DNA from: Treponema pectinovorum
GTDB taxonomy: Bacteria > Spirochaetota > Spirochaetia > Treponematales > Treponemataceae
Length of the DNA stretch: 64,000 nt
Reading direction: 5' to 3'
Assembly (NCBI RefSeq): GCF_900497595.1
Contig: NZ_UFQO01000001.1
Coordinates: 124,001 to 188,000 of the forward strand
The notes beneath the pieces are model-generated. The model was not told where the DNA came from, did not search any database, and was given only the letters and a program-made list of their open reading frames with translations. The position numbers were made by a program, and so were the translations under genes. Below, one piece after another: positions 1-8,784 of this stretch (position 1 is its first letter; each line of letters opens with the position of its first letter).

Positions 1-633
1 GACCCTGCTGCTGCAATAATGTACAGAGATGCGATTTTAAAGATAAGCGAAGCCCTCGGTTTAAAATCAGAAATTCCTCTTTCCCTTATTATAAACCAAG
101 ACGGAGTTTTAAATATAACGCACCAATACGATGCAGAGAACTATTGGCTAAAGATAGAGCCTGTTTTTGAAGAAGTTTTTGAAAGATTTATTGAAGACAG
201 AAAAAGGGAAGGCGAAAACTTAAAAGTCGATTTGCTCAAAAAACTCAGCATTCTTGAAAATGCCGCTTGTTTTTTTAAGGAATGGCAGCCAAAGATGGAG
301 CAAAAATTTAAAGAGCAGATAACGCAACGCTTTAATGAACTTTTAAAAGATAGCGTCGACGAAAACCGAATCATGACGGAAGTTGCCGCGATGATGGTAA
401 AGTATACGATAAACGAAGAGATAATCCGCTTGCAAAGCCATCTATGCGCACTGAAAAAAGAATTAAACGAAAATCCAATTCCTGGAAAGAGAATCGATTT
501 TATCTGTCAGGAAACAAATAGAGAGATAAACACGATTGGCTCAAAAAATCAGTTTATTGAAGTTGGCGAAATGGTTGTAAATGCAAAGGATGCTTTAGAA
601 AATATAAGAGAGCAGGCGAAAAATATTGAATAG
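1..633 (+). CDS. yicC: YicC/YloC-family endoribonuclease, C-terminal part (5' end outside window)
   Basis: The reading frame is open from base 1, so this is the carboxy-terminal ~210 residues of a longer gene; the ATG at 19 is probably internal. The C-terminal stretch KRIDFICQETNREINTIGSK is the hallmark of the YicC/YloC family, which are stress-associated RNA endonucleases of about 290 residues. The charged helical middle part fits the family's DUF1732 region. The next gene, a cytidylate-kinase-like kinase, begins 11 bp downstream behind its own Shine-Dalgarno, so the two are probably one transcript. The family assignment is secure; the cellular target in spirochaetes is not known to me. Confidence 0.85.
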   Translation, partial: DPAAAIMYRDAILKISEALGLKSEIPLSLIINQDGVLNITHQYDAENYWLKIEPVFEEVFERFIEDRKREGENLKVDLLKKLSILENAACFFKEWQPKMEQKFKEQITQRFNELLKDSVDENRIMTEVAAMMVKYTINEEIIRLQSHLCALKKELNENPIPGKRIDFICQETNREINTIGSKNQFIEVGEMVVNAKDALENIREQAKNIE

Positions 634-644
634 AGGAATTTCTC

Positions 645-1190
645 ATGAAATTGAATAAAGAACTTAGAATTGCCGTCAGCGGAAAATCTGGCTGCGGAAA
701 CACGACTGTTTCAACTCTTTTGAGCGAAAAACTTGGAATAAAACTTATAAATTACACTTTTCGACAGTTGGCGTTAGAAAAAGGACTTACACTTGCTCAA
801 GTTATAGAAAACGCAAAGAACGACGACAGCTACGATGAATATGTGGACAAACATCAAGTTGAACTTGCTTTAAAAGAAAGTTGTGTTTTGGGCAGTCGAC
901 TTGCAATTTGGATGCTAAAAGAAGCCGATTTTAAAATTTATCTTCTTGCGAGTGATGAAATTCGCGCTCAAAGGGTTTTTAATAGAGAAGGTGGGGATTT
1001 AGATGAAATAAAGCGTTTTACAGCGATGCGCGATAGCGAAGATAGCCGCCGATATTTAAAACTCTATGGAATTGACAATGGAAAATACGATTTTGTTGAT
1101 TTAGTAGTAGACACTTCAAAATATACCCCAGACGAGATTGTCGAATTGATTTTGGACCGCCTTGAAAGACTCAATTTTATAAAGAGATAA
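645..1190 (+). CDS. cmk: Cytidylate-kinase-like protein
   Basis: This 181-residue P-loop kinase begins KELRIAVSGKSGCGNTTVS, a Walker A variant with Asn before Thr-Thr. That form is typical of the short archaeal-type cytidylate kinase family found in spirochaetes. The expected reaction is ATP-dependent phosphorylation of (d)CMP to (d)CDP in the cytoplasm. The middle contains an Arg-rich lid-like segment around residues 105-135 (RAQRVFNREGG, then RDSEDSRRYLKLYG), matching the family. The start is supported by GAGGAA about 6 bp upstream. It follows yicC closely. The nucleotide specificity is inferred from family resemblance; another small NMP kinase is possible. Confidence 0.75.
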   Translation: MKLNKELRIAVSGKSGCGNTTVSTLLSEKLGIKLINYTFRQLALEKGLTLAQVIENAKNDDSYDEYVDKHQVELALKESCVLGSRLAIWMLKEADFKIYLLASDEIRAQRVFNREGGDLDEIKRFTAMRDSEDSRRYLKLYGIDNGKYDFVDLVVDTSKYTPDEIVELILDRLERLNFIKR

Positions 1191-1434
1191 AGGTTTGTGT
1201 CCAAGTAAAAATGCGAAAACTATATCTATATAAGGGCAAGACATAAAATAAATTTTACTGATAAAAAATAAATATAACTTTAATAACATCTTTAAAAATT
1301 CTTCAAAAAAAATGAGTTGACTCACATAATTTCCCAAAGCCATATATCTACCGCCGTAATCACAAGAATTTTATAATTGGCACAGAATCAGTCGGCAGGC
1401 TTTCGCAAAGCGATAAAGCGCGGGGGATGATTTT

Positions 1435-1902
1435 ATGGCAGTCGGAGAGTTTGAGAAAGGAAATTTCCTTTCAAGTTATATTTTGGAACGCGGACTTTTA
1501 AATGTCTCCAAATCAGAATATAGAAAAATAGTTTTTTATGAGCTTGCTTTTATAAAAAATGTTTGCGGTTTTTTCGGTGAATTTTCAACTTTTTCTATTT
1601 CTTTAATACAATTATATTCAATTGCGGAAAAATTAAAAATAAAGCCTTCAAAAGTTGCCTCACTTTTAAAAGATATTTTTTATTCAGGTTTTGAAAAAAC
1701 AGAAAACAATTCATCTTCCTCCATAGAAATCATCTGCAAATACATTTCAAAAGACAGATTTGAAAAAGAAGAACTTGCAATTTTAATACCGAATCCTGTT
1801 GAGAAAGAAATTGTAGAGCGTTTTCTTTTGGAAAATAACGCTCGCTATGATACTTCAGAACTTTGCAGACAGCAGTTCAAGTTGTGGCGGAAAAAAAATT
1901 AA
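1435..1902 (+). CDS. Hypothetical protein, 155 aa
   Basis: I do not recognise this protein. The ATG follows a purine-rich GGGGGA about 8 bp upstream, and the Lys/Ile-rich, AT-rich codon use matches the flanking core genes, so it is probably real. There is no signal peptide or membrane segment. It looks like a small helical cytoplasmic protein, with a Phe/Ser-rich centre (residues ~40-70) and a C-terminal basic tail ending in WRKKN. A helix-turn-helix-like stretch around residues 60-80 (LYSIAEKLKIKPSKVASLL) could bind DNA, but this is only suggestive. Confidence 0.6.
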   Translation: MAVGEFEKGNFLSSYILERGLLNVSKSEYRKIVFYELAFIKNVCGFFGEFSTFSISLIQLYSIAEKLKIKPSKVASLLKDIFYSGFEKTENNSSSSIEIICKYISKDRFEKEELAILIPNPVEKEIVERFLLENNARYDTSELCRQQFKLWRKKN

Positions 1903-1970
1903 AGTAATAATGCGGGATTTTATTCTATCAAGGTAGAAAAAAATAAAAAAAACGCAGTTTGCGTGAAAAA

Positions 1971-2126
1971 ATGAAAAGTTTTTTACGAATACTAACCGCT
2001 TTTATTGCGGCGAGTACAATATTTTTCGGGTTCTTAGGTCTGCACTTTTATGATAACGGTTCAAATAAGTCCGGCAAAACGCTTAAAAACGGAAGATTCA
2101 ATAAAGCGTTGACTGCTGCAGCATAG
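1971..2126 (+). CDS. Possible small membrane-anchored peptide, 51 aa
   Basis: A short frame starts ATG AAA AGT and encodes a basic N-terminus and a ~25-residue hydrophobic segment (LRILTAFIAASTIFFGFLG). A basic polar tail and an Ala-rich end follow. This is the profile of a single-span membrane or signal-anchored peptide. No clear Shine-Dalgarno is visible, and the last codons run into the first degenerate copy of the 23-bp repeat ladder that follows. It could equally be the fossil 5' end of a signal-peptide gene whose body has been lost. Confidence 0.35.
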   Translation: MKSFLRILTAFIAASTIFFGFLGLHFYDNGSNKSGKTLKNGRFNKALTAAA

Positions 2127-2228
2127 ACCGAGAGTATCTCGAAGCATAGTTCGGCGGTGCGTCGAAGCAGTGTTCGAGACTGTCTCGAAACATCGTTCGA
2201 GGGTATCCGGAACGGTAATTCGAGAATG
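2114..2228 (+). repeat. Tandem 23-bp dyad repeats upstream of lipoprotein gene
   Basis: Four head-to-tail units of exactly 23 bp occupy 2137-2159, 2160-2182, 2183-2205 and 2206-2228, with a diverged fifth at 2114-2136. Each clear unit carries a dyad, typically CTCGAA or TCGAA, then about 6 bp, then GTTCGAG. The ladder is followed by two hairpins: CCGCA/TGCGG at 2229-2245 and GGATTGA/TCAATCC at 2265-2285. The AAGGAGG ribosome site at ~2298 and the ATG at 2311 come next. Equal spacing and dyads suggest a multi-site operator or a structured leader for the downstream gene. Confidence 0.7.
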
Positions 2229-2310
2229 CCGCATCTTTTGTGCGGATAATCTGAATGTCCTTGCGGATTGAGACTGATTCAATCCAAAATAATTTTTAAG
2301 GAGGTTTTTA

Positions 2311-4039
2311 ATGAAAACAACCAACAATAAAAAAGCACATGCCTTTTTGGGAGCAGCTTTTGTGCTGCTTGTCGCACTGCTGTTTACCGGCTGTCAGAAT
2401 GATGCGGACGGCAATAAGCCGGCGCCTACCCCTCCGCCTGCGGTTAATAAGTTCATAGTAAAGCTTGAAAACACCCTCGGCGGCAATGTTACGGTAACGC
2501 CTGCACTGCCTGCAGACGAGCTGGTTGCCGAAGGTACCGAGCTTGCCTTTACGGCAACGCCTCTTAGAGGCTACAAGCTTGCAAAGTGGGAACTTGACGG
2601 AACCGATACCGGTGTCGCCGGGCTTACGTACAAGCTTACGGTAAAGCGGGCGGCGAAGGTAAAAGCTGTCTTTGCAGAAGACGATCCGGCTCTTATCACC
2701 AAGCGCACGGTAACGCTTACAGTACCCTCAACCGGCACGGTAACGGCATTTCCCGAAATCCCGTCGGACAATCAGGTGCCGGAAGGCAGTAAAATCGTCT
2801 TTACAGCAGTGCCGGGTACAGGCTATAAGATAGACACATGGACAGTAACGCCCGCATCAGCCTTGCAGCCCAATACGGGAACGACCGGCAGCGCAACGGC
2901 GACAATAACGGTAAGCACCGAAACGGAAGTGAAAGTAACGTTTAAGAGAATTGGAAATTTCATAACCTTCGGGGTAGACGGCACACCGGCAAACGGAACA
3001 CTCAAAGCAACGGTCGACGGCATCGAAATCCATTCGGGCGACAATGTTGAGCAGGAAAAGATCGTAACCTTTACGGCAATACCGGATGAAGGTTATGCGG
3101 CAGACAAATGGACGCTTTCACACGGCAGTTTTGAACCCGGTAGCGGAACAGTCTACAACAAGACCGCAAAAGTAAAGGTAACGGAAGATACTGAGATAAA
3201 GGTGAGCTTTATAAAAGGTATGGGTTATTCGGTAAACGGCATCGGTTTTCTGATGAAAGATATCAAAGCCGTAACAGATAAAACTATAGGGCATAACGAT
3301 GAAAGCAACAATCAACCGCATACGGTAAGCTTAAGTGCATACCTGATAGGAGAGACGGAGGTAACGCAGGAGCTGTGGCAGGCGGTGATGGGGAATAATC
3401 CGAGCTATCTTAATGGAGACCCCAACGACAACAACAAACAACCTCACTGGGACGAAGTGCAGGAGAAGCGGCCGGTAGAGAGCGTAAACTGGTATGCTTG
3501 TATAGCATTTTGCAATAAGCTGAGTAAAGCGTGCAATCTTGAGCCGTGTTACACGGTAAGCGGCGTAAACTTCGATACACTGACCTTTGCCGCCATACCG
3601 ACATCGCAGAACAGTGATTGGGATAATGCCGTATGCGACTGGAGTAAAAACGGATTCCGGTTACCGACGGAGGCGGAATGGGAATGGGCTGCCATGGGCG
3701 GAACAAGCGATAAATGGGCAGGAACAGATACCAAAAGTGAGCTTGGAGACTATGCGTGGTATGGCAAAGAAAATGATATAACGCATGAAGTGAAGAAGAA
3801 GAAAGCGAACGGCTACGGGTTATACGACATGTGCGGGAACGTAGAGGAGTGGTGCTGGGACTGGTATACTAGTGATACGCCTGCGGGCGGGCAGGACCCG
3901 ACCGGGGCGGCTGGGCCTGGCTTCCCTGCTTCCCGCATCTTGCGCGGCGGCTCATTGTACTCGTGCGCGGCGTTGGCATGAAGGTCCCTCATACAAGCAA
4001 GCCAGTTTTGGCTTACGGTTGGTTTGCAGACCAGATTAA
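2311..4039 (+). pseudogene. Lipoprotein with InlB-type repeats and SUMF1/FGE-like C-type-lectin-fold domain, frameshifted near its end
   Basis: A perfect AAGGAGG precedes the ATG. The product starts with a lipoprotein signal (lipobox LLFTGC, Cys28). About three divergent Thr/Val-rich InlB-B-like repeats follow (residues ~47-300, with KWELDGTDTG- and DTWTV-type turns), then a formylglycine-generating-enzyme-like domain (~305-556) with GETEVTQELWQAV, GFRLPTEAEWEWA and GNVEEWCWDW. The frame stops at 3981 just after RILRGGS, where the family continues to a GFRLV end. One base out of phase (from 3974), the DNA reads WHEGPS..SFGLRLVCRP and stops at 4039, so a single-base indel truncates the gene. 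Base use is more GC-rich than in neighbours, suggesting transfer. The fold is that of DGR-diversified surface proteins in Treponema, but no reverse transcriptase is in the window. Confidence 0.75.
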
Positions 4040-4332
4040 AAACGCACGTCCGTGTGCAGTTTTCAGATGCAATTTGTGTCAGTCACCGCCATGGACGGCG
4101 GTGATATAGACTATCGACAGGATGGTGTGTATGGGCTTACGCACGGGCTCATACACACACTCGTTTACGTGCGCACATTTTAAGCCGGCTTATTAAAACC
4201 GGCAGCTTAAACTGAAACATAAAATATCGGGAGAGATTTTTTTTTCAGCGAAATTACTAAAAATCCAGTTTGTCTACTTTTTTCTCCGAAAATAAAGATG
4301 AAATTTTTGTCTTTTCATGCTAAAATTCCGCC
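4040..4332 (+). promoter_or_regulatory. Intergenic: hairpin and extended -10 promoter for the next gene
   Basis: No gene is visible. A 7-bp stem hairpin, CACCGCC/GGCGGTG with a 6-base loop, lies at 4084-4103 without a T tract. A weaker stem, GCCGG/CCGGC, spans 4184-4203. Just before the next ATG (4333) lies TGcTAAAAT (TAAAAT at 4321-4326), an extended -10 box ending six bases before the start codon. There is no Shine-Dalgarno. Transcription would begin at or next to the ATG. Confidence 0.5.
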
Positions 4333-5235
4333 ATGCACAGAAAAACTTCACAAGCTAAAAATATTTTTGAGGGCAGCAACGGCTGCCCGACTTTCTTAAA
4401 TATGCTTTTTCCAATCCTTTTGGGCGTTATTTTTGGACTTATGAATCTCGGTCCTCATTATTTTAATTCACACTTCCAACTTCCGTTCTATATGGACACG
4501 ATTTTTACCGTTACGGCAGCATTTTTTTCACTTACTTCGGGAATTGTCTGTGCGGCTGTCTTTCACACTGTTTCCGTATTTGTCTATCATTTTTCGCCAT
4601 ATTCGCTTTTTTGGTCGATTTGCAGTTTTTCAATTGTTTTTATAATCCGATTTTATATTCTGCGCCACAAAAAAATCGGTTTGATTGACATTGTTTTTCT
4701 TATTTTTTTGATTTCCCTCATAATCAGTTTTGAAGGAGCCACTATTTTTACCGTTATGAATATATTAGCAAACTATAAGGAAACATCCCAAGTCCGATTT
4801 ATGTACTCGCTTTTAAAAAGCACAAATCTGCCGGTTTTTATTTCGGCTCTTCTGCCAAGAATTCCGGCGAATATTGTTGACAAAGCAATTGCCATGATAT
4901 TCGGTTGGCTTTGCTACAGCATTTCAAACGGAAGTCTTTTGTGTAAGTTTTTACTTATGAACTCAATCGTTTGCATAATAGCTGCATGGTCGGCTGAAAA
5001 AAAAACGGTAACCGACAATGTCGATGCCGAAAACGAAGCCAAAATACAAGCCGCCTTACAGGAATTGCTCAAAGATAAAACCGTCATCATGATTGCTCAC
5101 AAGCTGACAAGCCTCCGCAACGCCGGCCAAATTCTGGTAATCGAAAATGTGCACATTGTTCAGCGCGGCACACACGGCAATCTGATAAAAGAAGAGGGCT
5201 TATATAGAAAATTGTGGGAAGATTCTAAAAACTGA
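4333..5235 (+). pseudogene. Chimeric remnant: multi-span membrane domain fused to the tail of an ABC-exporter ATPase
   Basis: The first ~225 residues contain about six hydrophobic spans (e.g. FPILLGVIFGLMNLG, VFLIFLISLIISFEG) and a conserved-looking RIPANIVDKAIAMIFGWL near the end. This resembles the membrane sensor or ECF-S-like domain of treponemal signalling proteins. At about residue 230 it changes abruptly to ABC-transporter sequence: VDAENEAKIQAALQELLKDK, the H-loop strand TVIMIAHKLTSL, then a standard exporter C-terminus. Walker A, the signature motif and Walker B are absent, so the ATPase part cannot hydrolyse ATP. The open frame is intact, but it is most simply a deletion fusion of two genes. 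Both domain identities rest on motif recognition. Confidence 0.6.
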
Positions 5236-5369
5236 CGGTGATTTTCCATTTGTAAGTACACAGTGAAAACCGCAAAAATTTGCAGAAAACGTTCCAATGT
5301 TGTGTCGTATTGATGCCTACATCGGTACTGTAAAAAACAGTTTGCGGATACAGCTTTTTTTCTTATTAG

Positions 5370-5753
5370 CTACACTGTGATTTCAATCTGATTATCTTCA
5401 AACGCAACGATGCAGCTTTCGTAATATCCGTCGCCTGTTGTTCTAGGACCGCTTGCAACGCTGAATCCCGCATGTCTTAGCTTTTCGGTCAGTTCATCTA
5501 CTGCCTCTTTGCTGCCGACTGAAAAAGCGATGTGCGCATACCCAGTGCGTGTCGGAAGTTTTTTTGGATCCGATATTTCGGGCTTGTTCATTATTTCCAG
5601 CCGAGCACCACCATCAAAACTTATAAAATACGAACGAAAATCTGTAGTTTTATTGTGGTAACCGGCATTTGCTCGTCCGCCAAAATATTCGATAAAAAAA
5701 TCTTTTGCTTTTTCTAAATCATTTACATACATGGCGATGTGTTCGATTTTCAT
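5370..5753 (-). CDS. VOC-family (glyoxalase/bleomycin-resistance-like) protein
   Basis: This 127-residue protein has two beta-alpha-beta-beta-beta modules. Module one begins [20 protein letters not shown] and module two begins near [17 protein letters not shown]. Likely metal ligands are His5, a Glu near residue 53 (ARLEIM), the His in YAHIAF and the last-strand Glu in NQIEITV. Its length and spacing are those of single-domain VOC metalloenzymes such as lactoylglutathione lyase-like or fosfomycin-resistance-like proteins. The substrate cannot be told. GGAGA lies about 8 bp before the ATG. It stands alone between the chimeric remnant and the CRISPR array. Confidence 0.8.
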   Translation of the reverse strand: MKIEHIAMYVNDLEKAKDFFIEYFGGRANAGYHNKTTDFRSYFISFDGGARLEIMNKPEISDPKKLPTRTGYAHIAFSVGSKEAVDELTEKLRHAGFSVASGPRTTGDGYYESCIVAFEDNQIEITV

Positions 5754-5964
5754 AACAGTTCTCCATAAAATATTTTTGCAGGTGTTTGCAGAAAAGCTTA
5801 AGATGGGGACATCTGCTCAATAACCCATTTTACGAAAATATGCGATATCGCATTCATTGTATCTCATATTTGGGAACTTATCTATGTAACAGGAGAATTG
5901 TCGTGTCGGGGATCTGAAAATTGCTGATAACCGATACAAGCCAACCACTGTCAATAGCATTTTA
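5754..5964. other. Left flank of the CRISPR array
   Basis: No gene is seen in these 211 bp. Because the crRNA strand is the plus strand, this side is upstream of array transcription and may contain leader or promoter sequence. I find no good consensus -35/-10 pair. Two short AT-rich stretches and the dyad GCGATATCGC (5851-5860) are the only notable elements. Leader polarity cannot be settled from sequence alone. Confidence 0.3.
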
Positions 5965-8634
5965 GTTGTGGTTTGATTTCTATCTTTGATGTAAAATAAT
6001 CAAAAATCAGGCGGAATAAATATAAATACGGTTGTGGTTTGATTTCTATCTTTGATGTAAAATAATCGTAACATCTGAATCTGGGAACGTAAAAAGGTTG
6101 TGGTTTGATTTCTATCTTTGATGTAAAATAATGACCACCTGCAACGAATGTGTAAGTCGTATGTTGTGGTTTGATTTCTATCTTTGATGTAAAATAATGC
6201 ACTTTTTGTAATGCGTACAAAACAATAGTTGTGGTTTGATTTCTATCTTTGATGTAAAATAATCGAAGAATTAAGAGTCCGTAACATAGTAGTGTTGTAG
6301 TTTGATTTCTATCTTTGATGTAAAATAATTTATGGAATTATTAAAGATATTCCTACTGGTTGTGGTTTGATTTCTATCTTTGATGTAAAATAATCGACAG
6401 TTATGTGACCATATACCGGATATGGTTGTGGTTTGATTTCTATCTTTGATGTAAAATAATAAAAACAATAAAAAATTAATAAAAAGGTATGTTGTGGTTT
6501 GATTTCTATCTTTGATGTAAAATAATTAGGGGCGGAGCAAGAGAGGGCGCTGGAAGGTTGTGGTTTGATTTCTATCTTTGATGTAAAATAATCGAGTGGA
6601 CCACAGAAGAAATGGAACAACTGTTGTGGTTTGATTTCTATCTTTGATGTAAAATAATGAGCGGTAAAAAATGCTTTAGAAAACTATGGTTGTGGTTTGA
6701 TTTCTATCTTTGATGTAAAATAATCATCAAACCAACGTGCTTGAGTGAATGTAGTTGTGGTTTGATTTCTATCTTTGATGTAAAATAATCGCATCGGCGT
6801 CAACCTCATACTTAGCAGAGTTGTGGTTTGATTTCTATCTTTGATGTAAAATAATCCACAATTAAAAGACCAGCGACAATTAAAGGTTGTGGTTTGATTT
6901 CTATCTTTGATGTAAAATAATCTGAATATGAATAACTGAAATCGCAGAAATGTTGTGGTTTGATTTCTATCTTTGATGTAAAATAATTTCGATATAACCC
7001 ATATTCAAATACTCAAGGTTGTGGTTTGATTTCTATCTTTGATGTAAAATAATAAGCAGGCGGTTTTTCAAAAGCAAGCGACGGTTGTGGTTTGATTTCT
7101 ATCTTTGATGTAAAATAATAAGCAGGCGGTTTTTCAAAAGCAAGCGACGGTTGTGGTTTGATTTCTATCTTTGATGTAAAATAATTCCTTGAATGTACGC
7201 AACGAACCCAAAATAGTTGTGGTTTGATTTCTATCTTTGATGTAAAATAATAAAAAATCTATCGTCCACTGAACACACCTGGTTGTGGTTTGATTTCTAT
7301 CTTTGATGTAAAATAATAAAAGGTATCAAAAAAGGTATCAAAAATCGTTGTGGTTTGATTTCTATCTTTGATGTAAAATAATCACGGCTTCCATCAGGCA
7401 ACAACTCACCTGGTTGTGGTTTGATTTCTATCTTTGATGTAAAATAATTCTATCGCTTTTTCGACGGCGGTTTTTATAGTTGTGGTTTGATTTCTATCTT
7501 TGATGTAAAATAATAAGCAGGCGGTTTTTCAAAAGCAAGCGACGGTTGTGGTTTGATTTCTATCTTTGATGTAAAATAATTCCTTGAATGTACGCAACGA
7601 ACCCAAAATAGTTGTGGTTTGATTTCTATCTTTGATGTAAAATAATAAAAAATCTATCGTCCACTGAACACACCTGGTTGTGGTTTGATTTCTATCTTTG
7701 ATGTAAAATAATTTCTTTCATAGAAAATAAATGAACAAACCCGTTGTGGTTTGATTTCTATCTTTGATGTAAAATAATTATTGCCCCAACCGCTGAAACG
7801 ATTGCTGGTTGTGGTTTGATTTCTATCTTTGATGTAAAATAATGAAGTTAAAATGATTGTTATTAACAGGCGTGTTGTGGTTTGATTTCTATCTTTGATG
7901 TAAAATAATTAAAAAAACTTTCTATATTATACACGGTATGTTGTGGTTTGATTTCTATCTTTGATGTAAAATAATCCTTAAACATTTTTTACGACCGTTG
8001 ACGCTGTTGTGGTTTGATTTCTATCTTTGATGTAAAATAATTTAATTTCAGATATGTAGTCTTGCCCATCAGTTGTGGTTTGATTTCTATCTTTGATGTA
8101 AAATAATACCAAATAAAATATCCTTGTCAGGTTTACAGTTGTGGTTTGATTTCTATCTTTGATGTAAAATAATCGTCAGTAGTTTGTGATTGCTGGAGAA
8201 CGGTTGTGGTTTGATTTCTATCTTTGATGTAAAATAATAATAACAAAAATAATAATAAAAAAGGTATCGTTGTGGTTTGATTTCTATCTTTGATGTAAAA
8301 TAATCCGACTATGTTAACACCGCTTTTAATTTTAGTTGTGGTTTGATTTCTATCTTTGATGTAAAATAATGTAGATTTTTTCCATAATCAAACACTCCTT
8401 GTTGTGGTTTGATTTCTATCTTTGATGTAAAATAATCCACAATCAAAAACCCAGCAACAATTAAAGGTTGTGGTTTGATTTCTATCTTTGATGTAAAATA
8501 ATTCGCTTCGTAGAGTTTATTTTCTATTTCATGTTGTGGTTTGATTTCTATCTTTGATGTAAAATAATCGACCACACGATGGACGCGGTGCGCTACGCGT
8601 TGTGGTTTGATTTCTATCTTTGATGTAAAATAAT
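5965..8634 (+). CRISPR. Type II-C CRISPR array, 41 repeats and 40 spacers
   Basis: The repeat is 36 bp, starting GTTGTGGTTTGATTTC and ending GATGTAAAATAAT on the plus strand. I counted 41 copies; all are identical except copy 6 (6294-6329), which has A for G at position 6. Thirty-four spacers are 30 nt and six are 29 nt. Spacer 17 equals 18 and 24, 19 equals 25, and 20 equals 26, showing a block duplication. The tracrRNA anti-repeat at 13941-13960 pairs with the first 17 bases of the plus-strand repeat, so crRNAs are read left to right, convergent with the cas genes. TAAAAT near the 3' end of every repeat may act as a -10 box. Confidence 0.98.
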
Positions 8635-8784
8635 ATGAGTTTTATAAAACCATATTATGCAAAGATTTAGACTGGTTTACAGTGTAAAAAAAATGAGGAA
8701 AAGTTACGTTTTTATGCGCTTTTCTTTGTTTTTTTTACGCCGTAGCCTGTTTTTTCTGCTTTTTAGCTTTTTCAAGTGCCGACG
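8635..8784. other. Right flank of the CRISPR array
   Basis: These 150 bp separate the last repeat from the cas2 stop codon. They are AT-rich with several T and A runs and hold no convincing gene or terminator hairpin. On the minus strand the cas2 frame is followed, after its TAA, by a further ~25 Lys/Arg-rich codons before another stop. This could be an ancestral C-terminal extension, but the family length argues that cas2 ends at 8785. Confidence 0.3.

Noticed and set aside
1191-1434. RNA gene or regulator between cmk and the next gene
   Set aside because: No cloverleaf, terminator-like stem or conserved motif was found.
2311-4332. A complete diversity-generating retroelement
   Set aside because: The target fold is right, but no reverse transcriptase, accessory gene or template repeat is present in the window.
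5951-8575. Minus-strand frames with repeated YFTSKIEIKPQ
   Set aside because: They are translations of the CRISPR repeat, which has no stop in some phases; spacing and identity follow the array, not a gene.
5965-8634. Spacers targeting this chromosome
   Set aside because: By eye I found no spacer matching the tail-fibre remnants, IS element or other window sequence; a computed search of the whole genome would be needed.
8700-8784. Lys/Arg-rich codons after the cas2 stop as part of cas2
   Set aside because: Cas2 is already full length at 8785 and the extension has low-complexity composition.
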